Below, one piece after another: positions 48,503 through 57,220 of a stretch of 64,000 nucleotides of DNA. Origin of the DNA: CAVZYN01 sp963779515 (lineage in GTDB: Bacteria > Pseudomonadota > Alphaproteobacteria > Rhizobiales > Hyphomicrobiaceae); the NCBI GenBank assembly GCA_963779515.1, contig CAVZYN010000002.1:62001-126000 (forward strand), read 5' to 3'. Made by a program: the position numbers and the translations under genes. The notes under the pieces are model-generated. The model had not been told where the DNA came from, ran no database searches, and saw nothing but the letters and a program-made list of their open reading frames with translations. Numbering within the stretch: the stretch's first letter is position 1; every line of letters starts with the position of its first letter.

Positions 48503-49686
48503 GTTTCCGCAGACTGGGCTGGGGAGGGCTTGCACTCGCCGTCGTGTGGTCTATGCCGTGTCGCGCCCAAGTTGACCGCCAGGGGCCCGTCGATTTGGTG
48601 CAAGATCTGCTCAATGGGCAGGATCGCATGGCGCAAGGCGATCGTTCGGCGCTAGGGGCAGATGATTCTGTCACCGGGCGCGTAGCAGCGGGTTTGGAGG
48701 CAATGTCCGTTGATACGTGGCTGTCTGGTCGGCACGCGCGGGCATTGATTGTTTACACTTTGAGTGGTGGTGATCCACGCGTTCTGAGGCGCGCGACTGC
48801 GCAAGTTGTGCAAGCCGGATTGTCCGCAGTTCTCGTTGAAGGTGCAGTGGCATATGCGACGGGTGAGCGTGAAGCGGCCACGAAATTGCTCGCCAACGTT
48901 GCCGTTCGCACGTTGCCGCGGCTCCTTGTTGCACCGGTCGCCTTGGCGCAGGCTGCAACGATCGAAGAGGAGCGTGGTGGAACGGTTCTGGCAATTTTGG
49001 ACGAGGCAAGACTATCGGCTCCAGGTACGCTTGCGGAAGAGGCCGCCTTGCGGCGGAGTGTCGATTTGTTAACGCGCGATGGGGCCGTGACGGAGGCGAT
49101 CGCGATGCTCGCCAAATATCTGTGGCGATTTGGTGGGTCAATCCACGCCGACGCCGTGTTGTCGCGCGCGGTTAGCGCAATCGCTGGGCATCCACGCATT
49201 TCTGATCAGATCATTGGCGTAACTTCAAGTTTGAAGCGGCTTGAACCGGATGTGCGAAACGAAATGTGGCTGGCAATAGCTCAGGTGAGCGTTGGTCAAG
49301 GCGCGCTCGACCTTGTGCGTCACGCGATGACGGAGATTCTGGGAACGTCAGACCTGTCGCAACGGCAAAGTGCGCGGGTTCAACTCTATTCTGCAGCGGT
49401 CCAGGTTGTCGCCGGTAAAAAGAGTATCGTTGGCAGCCTGGACCAAATCGATAGCGACAATTTGGAACAAGCGGACCAAGAATTGTTGTCGCGCGTTCGA
49501 GCCGTTGATGGCCAACTCTCGCGCGACCGGACAGAAGCAACGAAGAGCCAGAAAATGCACCAGCCGGGTTCAGGGCCGACTGGTGGGACTGAAGGGAAAT
49601 CTGAGGCTCGTGGCCCGACTTTCGAGAAGCGGCTTGCGACGGCGATTGAGAATGCTGACAAAGCTTTGAAAAAGGACAAGCAATGA
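48499..49686 (+). CDS. motC: periplasmic motility protein MotC
   Basis: A 395-residue protein. A signal peptide (residues 1-24, ending PCRAQ) precedes a helical MotC domain (VDLVQDLLNGQDRMAQGDRS, ARALIVYTLSGGDPRVLRRA, LVEGAVAYATGEREAATKLL, LLTRDGAVTEAIAMLAKYLW). In Sinorhizobium MotC acts as a periplasmic chaperone or partner of MotB. The family is restricted to rhizobia-type flagellar systems, so this gene is a strong marker of the group. It overlaps motB by four bases. Confidence 0.93.
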   Translation: MSFRRLGWGGLALAVVWSMPCRAQVDRQGPVDLVQDLLNGQDRMAQGDRSALGADDSVTGRVAAGLEAMSVDTWLSGRHARALIVYTLSGGDPRVLRRATAQVVQAGLSAVLVEGAVAYATGEREAATKLLANVAVRTLPRLLVAPVALAQAATIEEERGGTVLAILDEARLSAPGTLAEEAALRRSVDLLTRDGAVTEAIAMLAKYLWRFGGSIHADAVLSRAVSAIAGHPRISDQIIGVTSSLKRLEPDVRNEMWLAIAQVSVGQGALDLVRHAMTEILGTSDLSQRQSARVQLYSAAVQVVAGKKSIVGSLDQIDSDNLEQADQELLSRVRAVDGQLSRDRTEATKSQKMHQPGSGPTGGTEGKSEARGPTFEKRLATAIENADKALKKDKQ

Positions 49687-51077
49687 TTGTGGGGTCTGCA
49701 AAAGCACTGCCCGCTCGAGGCGCTTTGGAGGCGATTGAGATCGAAGAAGCCGTCGTTGCAAACTGCTTGCCGCCCGATAGGAGTGGAAGTGCATTTACCG
49801 ATCTGTTGGAAGCAAAGTGTCATTTTGCAGGTGAGGATAAGTGTGCGGATGAGCCACCAGCGAACGAGGCCATGCTGATCTCCGGCAATGACCAGATTGC
49901 ACTTGGCCGACTTTGCTTCGTTCTCGCGGCGAACGGCCCTCAGCCAACTGACGGGCGCAGCCAATCCGATCACCACGATAACATCGGTTCAAGCCAGGTT
50001 CGGTCGAAGTCTGCAGTTCTTGAGCCCATTACAACGACTTTGGAGGCTGCTGCGTGCGCTGTGGGACCCTTGGTGCTTAATGCACAGGTCAGCGCAATAA
50101 CCCCAATTCGTCATTCGAGAGGGATACTGGAGAAACCGGCGGTTTCTGAATTGAATGGTTTGGACGTCATGGTGGCACGCGCCACTGTCACAACCCACAG
50201 ACACCCTATAAGGCACACGGACGTCCAATTGATCGAACCGAAATTCGCCGGACAGGAGCCTGCCCTGTCGTTGGAGAATACGCACGTACTGGCGAATCCG
50301 GTTCAGCGAGACAATCTGCATTCCCAGCAGCAAGATCATGGGCGGGAGGGAACAAGAAGCGCGGCGCCGGATATTGCCGGCTCGCGGTTTTTGTTAGATG
50401 AAAGAGGAGAAAAAACGCATAGGAATGGCAACGTCGGAGAACCAAGCGTTGCGTCGTTAGATGATGGTCCAACGAAGAAAGTGACGGAACTCCATGACCA
50501 ACCTCAGGTCTTGGCTGCGCGCGCACGTGATGAGCGTGTATCGACGATCGACAGTGTGGCTGGGCCGTTGGCCGACGTGCCGAAGACCTCGAAGCAGGTC
50601 ATTGATGTGATCGTTCAAGCGCACCAAACGCCGACTAAAACGGAGATCGAGAAAGATCATCCGCTTCAGCCGCAAAAATGGGGCCTGATGAAAGTCATCG
50701 ACTTGGCACTCGTGCCGGCGCAACTTGGCGAGGTCCGCGTTCGCCTTCGCTATACCGGTGAGGCCGTCACAGTGGAGATTACGGCATCTGATGCGGGTGC
50801 GGTTCGCCAACTCAGAGACGAGTGCACCGAACTTGAAGATGGATTGCGGGCCAAGCATATTCGTGTCGACGAGATCATAATTGGGGCGCTTGATAGCTCG
50901 TTTGGTTCTGCAATCCGCAAGGCAGACCGATTACCTCAAGGTCCCGAGGGGCATCCTCACAGTATGAGGGGCGATTTTCGGAGGCTGCGACCGGTGAGCA
51001 GTCTAGCTCGCATGGTTCTTCGCAAGATCGGAGCCATGGTGCATATTTCAAGGATAAATCGGGTCGGATATCGCTGA
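49683..51077 (+). CDS. fliK: flagellar hook-length control protein FliK
   Basis: A 464-residue protein. The long N-terminal part is variable and low in conservation. The C-terminal FliK (Flg_hook) domain spans about residues 330-400 and contains VIDLALVPAQLGEVRVRLRY and VTVEITASDAGAVRQLRDEC. In rhizobia this gene was formerly called motD. It measures hook length and switches export specificity through FlhB. It overlaps the motC stop by four bases and ends the fliF-fliK run. Confidence 0.88.
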   Translation: MIVGSAKALPARGALEAIEIEEAVVANCLPPDRSGSAFTDLLEAKCHFAGEDKCADEPPANEAMLISGNDQIALGRLCFVLAANGPQPTDGRSQSDHHDNIGSSQVRSKSAVLEPITTTLEAAACAVGPLVLNAQVSAITPIRHSRGILEKPAVSELNGLDVMVARATVTTHRHPIRHTDVQLIEPKFAGQEPALSLENTHVLANPVQRDNLHSQQQDHGREGTRSAAPDIAGSRFLLDERGEKTHRNGNVGEPSVASLDDGPTKKVTELHDQPQVLAARARDERVSTIDSVAGPLADVPKTSKQVIDVIVQAHQTPTKTEIEKDHPLQPQKWGLMKVIDLALVPAQLGEVRVRLRYTGEAVTVEITASDAGAVRQLRDECTELEDGLRAKHIRVDEIIIGALDSSFGSAIRKADRLPQGPEGHPHSMRGDFRRLRPVSSLARMVLRKIGAMVHISRINRVGYR

Positions 51078-51178
51078 AAGATGTGGTCGCTCCGGAGGAA
51101 GCTGGTGGGGTTTATATTTGAGGCTTTAAGGCCAACTCTGGGAGCAACTCTCATGGTCGGGGATGGAGAACAACTTTC

Positions 51179-51511
51179 ATGAAGAGCACGGGTTTAGGAG
51201 GACCATATCCACTCTCGCTTGAGGCCATTCACGCTCAGACACGAGGCGCTCGATCGGGTGCATATGCCCTCGGTTATGTGGATTCCAGAGGTCGATTTTG
51301 TGTGACCTACGTCGGCAGCACTGACGAGGACATTCAAGCGGTTTTGCTCGGCTGTATTGGCACCGCTCAGCACTTCAAATTGCAGATTTATCCGTCGCCC
51401 GAAAGCGCCTTCACCAAAGCCTGTGAGTTATTTCATGACTTTCGGCCCGGCGGTAATCTGCTACATCCGGATCGGCCTAAGGGAGCAACGTGGCGATGCC
51501 CGCGGTGTTAG
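51179..51511 (+). CDS. small GIY-YIG-like protein
   Basis: A 110-residue protein containing GAYALGYVD, then VTYVGSTDEDIQAVL, FKLQIYPSPESAFTKACELF, HDF and a C-terminal HPDRPKGATWRCPRC. The pattern resembles small GIY-YIG-fold proteins (GxYxLGxx with YVGxSxDDVxxRL), with a C-terminal CxxC. Catalytic residues are not all evident, so nuclease activity is uncertain. ATG 51179 is 101 bp after the fliK stop. It is not a known flagellar gene. Confidence 0.6.
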   Translation: MKSTGLGGPYPLSLEAIHAQTRGARSGAYALGYVDSRGRFCVTYVGSTDEDIQAVLLGCIGTAQHFKLQIYPSPESAFTKACELFHDFRPGGNLLHPDRPKGATWRCPRC

Positions 51512-51752
51512 GTTGAGGGTGTGCATGAGGATTGTGGGGACATGAACTGATGCAGTCGCGCTCGTCGACAAGCGCCAAAATATCTTTCAATGCAGATTGA
51601 TAGCCAAGATGCCAATAGGCTCGCTCTGACGATTCTGCGTCGAGATGCCGTTGTTCCGCTACGATGGCCGGTGCGGCAGTTGCCAGCCAAGAATGCAGCT
51701 GTTCTGCCCGATACCGGATCGCATCGGAAGGATGATCGTTACGCATGGTCAA
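51477..51752 (-). CDS. hypothetical protein, 91 aa
   Basis: The translation has a coherent helical segment (DAIRYRAEQLHSWLATAAPA, SSERAYWHLGYQSALKDILA) with coding-like composition. The C-terminal 25 residues look random and overlap the convergent GIY-YIG-like gene by 35 bp. No family is recognised. Moderate support only. Confidence 0.45.
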   Translation of the reverse strand: MTMRNDHPSDAIRYRAEQLHSWLATAAPAIVAEQRHLDAESSERAYWHLGYQSALKDILALVDERDCISSCPHNPHAHPQPNTAGIATLLP

Positions 51753-51920
51753 GCTCCGGCGAGTACGAATGGACGACGCTTCATAGACGCAGATAAGTGT
51801 AGTTCAAATCCATCTCAGTTTGGCGAAGTTGCTCGTTACAATTGTACCCATTCGTCGATCTTGCGCAGCGCATGGCGCTCTCTTTGTTCACAATGAAGAG
51901 CACGCTCGATTCGACGCGAT

Positions 51921-52361
51921 CTATGAGTGCTTGAGCGCGCGTAATCTCTGATCAATCGTTGCATTGGCCATGGCCATCTGTTTGCTCGCCTTGTCTTTGT
52001 GTTCTGGCGGAAACAGATCTGGATGATGGCGTCGTGCCAGTCTTCGGCGCAGAGCCATTAACTCTGAGTGCAAAACCATATTGGTCTGAGCCAGGGCGCC
52101 ACCGTCGGGTGGCACGAAAGAGGCCGGATTGCGGCTGTCGTCGCTGATCTTATTGGCGTCCGCGTGGTACTCACGCACGTGCAGCGCTCCGGAATGCGTG
52201 GGGTCAATCGGACAGGTGGTCGTGTCTGGTTTGGTCGCCCATGTCGCGGCTGCGGCGGCGATACCTAGTGACTGGTTCTCTGCGGGAAGAAAGCACGCGC
52301 TTGCATCCATGGTTTCAAGCACCAGCGAGAACTCGACCCAGTGCGGCCGTCTCGGCGTCAT
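51921..52361 (-). CDS. J-domain-like protein (DnaJ-type C-terminal helices)
   Basis: The C-terminal part contains MALRRRLARRHHPDLFPPEH, then KASKQMAMANATIDQRLRAL: helix II, the HPD signature and helix III of a J domain. The N-terminal part is unrecognised. The open frame extends to 52505, but ATG 52361 (MTPRRPHWVEFSLVLETM) avoids overlap with the upstream PilZ gene and is preferred. J domains stimulate Hsp70. It is the last gene of a minus-strand group with three PilZ genes, which suggests a joint role in motility or surface control. Confidence 0.6.
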   Translation of the reverse strand: MTPRRPHWVEFSLVLETMDASACFLPAENQSLGIAAAAATWATKPDTTTCPIDPTHSGALHVREYHADANKISDDSRNPASFVPPDGGALAQTNMVLHSELMALRRRLARRHHPDLFPPEHKDKASKQMAMANATIDQRLRALKHS

Positions 52362-52419
52362 GAGCGGCGCGATTGGTTTGAATAGGAGGGCAGAGCCACA
52401 GGCCTGTGGTCTTTCATGG

Positions 52420-52845
52420 CTAGCTCCCGTTATTGTTGCGAATGCCGTTTTGGATTTTGATGACCTGCCGAAACAGGTCTTCTCCTCGATGGTCGAGGCT
52501 GGCATGCCCCTCTACATCAGCGAGGTGCTGATCGAGTTGAGCACCTATCTGATCCCCGAGGCACCAAGTGACTGTTCCGAAGACGCGGGTTGAGTTGAGT
52601 AAGACAACCTCAACGAGATCTCCCTTACACAACGCGTGTCCAGCAGCGATATGAAGTCGCAAGCCGGCGGCGGACAAATCGATCAATTCGGCATGAAACT
52701 GCTTGTTTGAGCTACATGCGGCCACGATCTGAGCAGCACCATAGCGTTCAAAGCGGCGCCGGTCGCTGTCGAATTTGTTTGTACATTCGCTGCGAATGCC
52801 GTGTCCATCCACCCCTATCGTCGATTGATTGCGTTCAGCCGTCAT
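52420..52845 (-). CDS. PilZ-domain protein
   Basis: ATG 52845 (MTAERNQSTIGVDGHGIRSE) has GGAG six bases upstream and overlaps the end of the preceding gene by 11 bp. A single PilZ domain follows, with both c-di-GMP binding motifs: an RxxxR-type cluster (RRRFERY) and DLSAAGLRLH (DxSxxG). The strand CKGDLVEVVLLNSTRVFGTV completes the barrel. The longer frame to 52917 is not supported. It is a probable c-di-GMP receptor. Confidence 0.8.
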   Translation of the reverse strand: MTAERNQSTIGVDGHGIRSECTNKFDSDRRRFERYGAAQIVAACSSNKQFHAELIDLSAAGLRLHIAAGHALCKGDLVEVVLLNSTRVFGTVTWCLGDQIGAQLDQHLADVEGHASLDHRGEDLFRQVIKIQNGIRNNNGS

Positions 52846-53899
52846 TCGTCGCTCCCCGGGTTTGAGTGATGCTGGATTCGCTCCGGCTGGTCCTGCTCTG
52901 TTGGTGCAGATGGCCATTCTGGACGAGGGTGGCAGGATCGATCGGGTTTAAGAATTGAATACCCATGCGCTCACCGTCGTCCCAGACTATCGTTGCCATT
53001 ATTTGTTTGCCGTCGTGGGTTGACAGGGCAATCTGATCTTCGATCACCAACGCATCCAGCGTTGAGATCATGGCACCACGCGACGACACATCGAAGAGTT
53101 CGGTGGACTGTACGCCGTGGGTGCCGCGCACGCTTATCGTCTGCCGGATCGAACGTCGCGTGGCGCTGCGACGTTCTGCTCGATGCGGGACCGACACAAT
53201 GCCGTCCGGTTGAACGCAGGGATGTTGGCCTGCACTGACGTCCTTCAGGAGTTGAAGAAGGGGTTGGGTTGAGGATCGCGTGTTTGGTCCACCGTCGCGC
53301 TCCAGTGCGCCCTCAACGAGTACGATCACGACATAACAGGTGCCAGCAAGTCTACGCCACGCGTCGATCATGGGTTCGTAGGCGTATCGATCAGTGGCGG
53401 CTAAATCGCTGGTCGCGTTTGTCAGTGTCACTGTTATGTGCAGCTGTACGCGAAGAGAGTGGACCGCCTGGCTGAGCTGAAACTCGGCATGGTCACCGGA
53501 CAGTTGCCTTGATAGCTCGGCAAGGCGATTTTGGTTGATCGGCATAAATGCGCGAAGCTTCTTGAGCAGTTGCGAAGGCGGTATCACCCGGACGGACGCG
53601 TTGGCCAGGCTGCCGGCTATGGCCGCTATATACCCGAGTTGGACCAACTCAATTCCGAGGTCGGTGACGACAATTCGTGTCGAAGGATGTGGTTCGGGAA
53701 CTGGCATCGGTATGTTCCGGCTCATGAGCTTGTTTGATCTTGCAGTCGTCCGCACACACGCCTCCTGAACCACACCGACATGGATCGACATGTCGGTGTG
53801 ATTTTGCTGAATCATCTGAGTTGACCCGGCGATGCTTACCAATGCTGCACTCTCTGACTGGAGCCGAACTGACTTCGACGTGATGCGAATGACATACAA
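52835..53899 (-). CDS. two-domain protein with C-terminal PilZ domain (paralogue of 53922-54806)
   Basis: The C-terminal about 110 residues form a PilZ domain, with RRSATRRSIR and FDVSSRGAMIST (DxSxxG). The N-terminal domain (about 65-230) is helical and shared with the next gene: both have a region of the type AEFQLSQAVHSLRVQL and a MIDAWRRLAGTCYVVIVLVE segment matching LVDVWRKLAGHGLLALYELR. The first about 40 residues may be non-coding; ATG 53721 (MSRNIPMPVPEPHPS) is a likely start. Both motifs needed for c-di-GMP binding are present. The N-terminal domain is not recognised. Confidence 0.72.
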   Translation of the reverse strand: MYVIRITSKSVRLQSESAALVSIAGSTQMIQQNHTDMSIHVGVVQEACVRTTARSNKLMSRNIPMPVPEPHPSTRIVVTDLGIELVQLGYIAAIAGSLANASVRVIPPSQLLKKLRAFMPINQNRLAELSRQLSGDHAEFQLSQAVHSLRVQLHITVTLTNATSDLAATDRYAYEPMIDAWRRLAGTCYVVIVLVEGALERDGGPNTRSSTQPLLQLLKDVSAGQHPCVQPDGIVSVPHRAERRSATRRSIRQTISVRGTHGVQSTELFDVSSRGAMISTLDALVIEDQIALSTHDGKQIMATIVWDDGERMGIQFLNPIDPATLVQNGHLHQQSRTSRSESSITQTRGATNDG

Positions 53900-53921
53900 T
53901 CAGGCATCTCTCCTTCAACGT

Positions 53922-54806
53922 TCATGTCAAGAGAGGGTCTGTCGCCTGCAGTGGTTCATCAAATAAAAGGCCAGCTTCGCTATCGCGAGACCAGATGACG
54001 CGACCTGGAATTGAGCGGCCGGCGAGGGGCTCAAGTACGATCCGGCAACCAGTGTTGAGCGAACCGCACTGGCTGAGGCCAGCTCCGGTCGTTGACAGAT
54101 TGTGCAGCACGGCGCCAAGCCGGTGGCCTGCCGACCAAATGTAGACTGGTTGTGCGATCTGAGAGCGTGCGGCGTTGCGGCGATCGAGCCATCCGGGAAC
54201 AATAATGAAATCGCCATGCACTTGATACGGGGTTCCACCGTCGCGAACCACGCGGAGTTCTTGCTCGATGATTGTGGCACTGGCGTCAATGAGCGTGAAG
54301 TCGCGACTGAGCATGGCGTGACGCAGCTCGTATAATGCCAGGAGCCCATGGCCGGCAAGTTTGCGCCAAACATCGACGAGCAGATCGAGGGGTACGCCGG
54401 GACCAGTTGCGGCGGTTTTCAAGGCAGGTTGGAGTTGCTGAACCAGGCCGCGGGCAAAGCTCATGCGCACGAAGAATGACAGCAGGCATGCTACAGAATT
54501 GGCGCAGTCCTCCGCCGTTGCTAGACGGGCAACCACGGCCGGAAAAACCAGCGGCGCTGGGGGCAGATAGACTGTCAAGTGAGGCGTGAGGGCGGAGGGT
54601 ATGCCGTTTGCGTGACGCTGGGCGTCAAGATTGAGAGCCGTACCAACGGCGCATACGAGCCGGCACACTTCAACGATTTCGTTGTGTAGGGCCTGGAGGG
54701 ATTGGAGTGCAGGGTCTCGAGCCGCGTGCGACGCCCGTCGCGAGTTCAGAGGACTGACCCATCGGCGCCGTTCCGTCGTGTTACGAGGGTGGCGAAGTAA
54801 GGACAT
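53922..54806 (-). CDS. two-domain protein with C-terminal PilZ domain
   Basis: A 294-residue protein from ATG 54806. The N-terminal helical domain (about 30-190) carries LVDVWRKLAGHGLLALYELR, shared with the downstream paralogue. The C-terminal PilZ domain has DRRNAARSQIA (RxxxR) and LHNLSTTGAGLSQ (NxSxxG). The domain pairing occurs twice in a row and suggests duplication. It is transcribed away from ftcR across a 350-bp gap. Confidence 0.75.
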   Translation of the reverse strand: MSLLRHPRNTTERRRWVSPLNSRRASHAARDPALQSLQALHNEIVEVCRLVCAVGTALNLDAQRHANGIPSALTPHLTVYLPPAPLVFPAVVARLATAEDCANSVACLLSFFVRMSFARGLVQQLQPALKTAATGPGVPLDLLVDVWRKLAGHGLLALYELRHAMLSRDFTLIDASATIIEQELRVVRDGGTPYQVHGDFIIVPGWLDRRNAARSQIAQPVYIWSAGHRLGAVLHNLSTTGAGLSQCGSLNTGCRIVLEPLAGRSIPGRVIWSRDSEAGLLFDEPLQATDPLLT

Positions 54807-55157
54807 GGTGTGGCTCGCTTGTTTCGGTCATCGATAGTTTCAGTTGTCAGCGTGAAGAAAACATTTCGAACGCGGCACGGATCGTCGTCGCCAATTGCAT
54901 GCATGCCGCATAGATGCATCATTTAAATGACCCGCAACGGCCGGGCTCTGGTGCCATGAAGTATCGAATTCGTGGACGTGTGAGCAGGATCGGAGTCTGG
55001 GGTGTGATGCATGATCTAAGATATAGATGATAAAAACTATATGCAGAATGTCGTCTTATTACTCTATTTGCTGCCAGTTTTCGATCCACAGTTTGAGGAC
55101 GCATGGTTGTTGATATCCTCTGATTGGGTGCAGGCGATTCGATCATAGGAGCGGGGC
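54807..55157. promoter_or_regulatory. divergent promoter region between PilZ group and ftcR
   Basis: About 350 bp, AT-richer than its surroundings (for example 55015-55060). No gene is supported. It should hold the promoters for both the PilZ group and the ftcR-flg-flh operon. Confidence 0.45.
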
Positions 55158-55985
55158 ATGATCGTGATATTGGATGAACGCGTGAGCGTTCGGGAGGGTT
55201 ACGTTTCGTGTTTTGCGAGAGAGGGCGTGGCGGCGATTGCGATCGACACGAATGAGTTTGTTGAATGGTTCGAGGGTATCGATCATGCTGACGTTGTTGC
55301 TATCGAAGGTTTTATGATCGGCAAGGGTTGCGGTTTGCATTTGTTTCCGAAGCTCATCGTTCGCCGAACGCCAGCTCCGATCATTAGCGTTGTCGACGAG
55401 CGGTCCTTGAAAGAAACCCTCGCAATGTTTTCAGCGGGCGTGGACGATGTTGTATCCAAGCCCATTCATGTTCGCGAAATACTGGTGCGCCTGACCGCCG
55501 TTCGTGAACGTTCAGCGCGGGCGGTCCGGCCGGAGTCGCGGGGCGAGATTCAAATCTTTGCAGACGGCCGGGACCCAATTGTCGGCGGAGCTGTCATGCT
55601 GCTTCCGCGACGTGAGCGCCGCATTCTCGAGTGTCTCGCGACCAACGAGGGTGCCTGGTTCACAAAAGGGCAGATCTTTCGGCGCGTCTACGGCATTTTC
55701 GATGATGAGTTCGATGAGAGTGTGATCGAAAGCCATATTAGCCGGCTGCGCAAGAGATTGCGTGAAAAGCTTAGCACCGATCCGATCGAGTCCAGGCGCT
55801 ATCTGGGGTACCGACTTAAGGGTGGGCTCGGGGCACTGGAAGGCACGGAACTCAACGCCGCGGCCAGTCTCACGCAAGCCAATGATGGTTCACTTGCCGA
55901 CAAGCGTGTTTCAGCAGCTGAGGATGATCATGAGCGTTTCAGGGATAATGAGGACCAGCGCATCCGGTATGTCGGTGCAGTCTGA
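55158..55985 (+). CDS. ftcR: FtcR/Rem-type orphan response regulator of flagellar genes
   Basis: A 275-residue OmpR-type regulator. The receiver-like domain (1 to about 115) keeps the conserved Lys (VVSKPIHV, K101), but the expected phosphoacceptor Asp at the end of strand 3 is Glu50 (DVVAIEGFMI), so it probably is not phosphorylated in the normal way. The winged-helix DNA-binding domain is at about 130-220 (LLPRRERRILECLATNEGAW, VIESHISRLRKRLREKL, YRLKGG). In Brucella (FtcR) and Sinorhizobium (Rem) this protein activates the flagellar hierarchy. Its last about 50 residues overlap the flgE start by 56 bp. The start codon used is ATG 55158. Confidence 0.88.
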   Translation: MIVILDERVSVREGYVSCFAREGVAAIAIDTNEFVEWFEGIDHADVVAIEGFMIGKGCGLHLFPKLIVRRTPAPIISVVDERSLKETLAMFSAGVDDVVSKPIHVREILVRLTAVRERSARAVRPESRGEIQIFADGRDPIVGGAVMLLPRRERRILECLATNEGAWFTKGQIFRRVYGIFDDEFDESVIESHISRLRKRLREKLSTDPIESRRYLGYRLKGGLGALEGTELNAAASLTQANDGSLADKRVSAAEDDHERFRDNEDQRIRYVGAV

Positions 55986-57190
55986 CCGAATGGGAGCTGT
56001 GGCAGATAATGTCGCCAATGTGGGGACGACAGGCTATAAGCGTGCCTCAGTCGAATTCTCGACACTTTTGCCCCAGGCGGCTGTCGTCGACTATTCGCCG
56101 GGCTCGGTTCGGAGTCATGTTCGGCATGCAATTGGCGAGCAGGGTGCATTCCAATTCACTCAATCGCCGACGGATCTCGCGCTGCAAGGTGACGGCTACT
56201 TCGTCGTCTCGGATGCGTTGGGCGCGCCGTATCTGACGCGAGCTGGTTCGTTTGTTCCGAACGGTGATGGTGACCTGGTGAACGCGGCTGGCTATCGGCT
56301 GCTGGGGGTTAATCTGGAAACCGGCGATGGTACGCTTGTTGCGAACAGCGCGGCTGGGCTCGAGGCCGTGAACTTGCACCGATTGGCACTTGTGCCAAAT
56401 CCGAGCCAATTAGGGGAGCTTCAGGTTAATTTGCCCTCGAACGATGCTGTGATCGCCGGCGTGAATTTGCCCTCAGCCAACGCATCGGCTGCGCAATACT
56501 CTGCCAAGACATCAATCATTGCCTACGACAATCTCGGCAACGCATCTACCCTGGATATCTACTTCGCTAAAGCTGGTGCGGAGGCCTGGGAGATCAGTGT
56601 CTACGATCGCGCGACCGCCGATCCGGGGGGCGGGTTTCCTTACGCAGGTTCGCCGTTAAATGTGTCGTCGTTAGCATTTGACGCGACGACGGGCGCGCTC
56701 ACCTCCGGCTCGGTCTCACAGGTATCTATCCCGGTGCCGAATGGTCAGTCGCTTGTTCTCGACCTTTCTGGAACAACGCAGTTCGCCACAGAATTTTCTG
56801 TCCGTTCGGCGGCCATTGACGGCAAGCCTCCATCCGATGTGGAGCGGGTGGAGGTTGCTCGCGATGGCACGGTGACGGCGATTTATGACAACGGCACGCG
56901 AGTTGATAGTTTCAGAATTCCATTGGGCCGGGTTGCGAGCGAAGACAACCTCACTCCCGTGACCGGGAATGTTTTTGCCGTCAGCCGTGAACTCGGGAAC
57001 GCTCCAGATTGGTCTCGCGGGCGCGAGCGGATTTGGCGAAGTTGTATCCAGTGCGCTGGAGCAATCGACAGTCGATCTGGCCTCTGAGCTGACATCAATG
57101 ATCGAATCTCAGCGCAATTACACCGCGAATTCGCGTGTGTTTCAGACCGGATCCGAGCTTATGGACGTGATTGTAAATTTGCGGCGATGA
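55930..57190 (+). pseudogene. flgE: flagellar hook protein FlgE, interrupted by one frameshift
   Basis: ATG 55930 (MSVSGIMRTSASGMSVQSDR) has GAGG six bases upstream, inside the end of ftcR. The N-terminal hook motif (MGAVADNVANVGTTGYKRAS) and the core (FQFTQSPTDLALQGDGYFVV) are intact. After NVFAVSR (about 56985) the frame runs off into unrelated residues. The true C-terminus, SGTLQIGLAGASGFGE to the hallmark VSSALEQSTVDLASELTSMI and MDVIVNLRR, is found in the next frame, ending at TGA 57188-57190. One base is extra at about 56988-56992. The hook joins motor to filament, so a real frameshift would abolish these flagella; a sequencing error is likely. Confidence 0.85.
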
Positions 57191-57220
57191 GTAGGATTTA
57201 GAACGTGAGAGGCCACGCCG

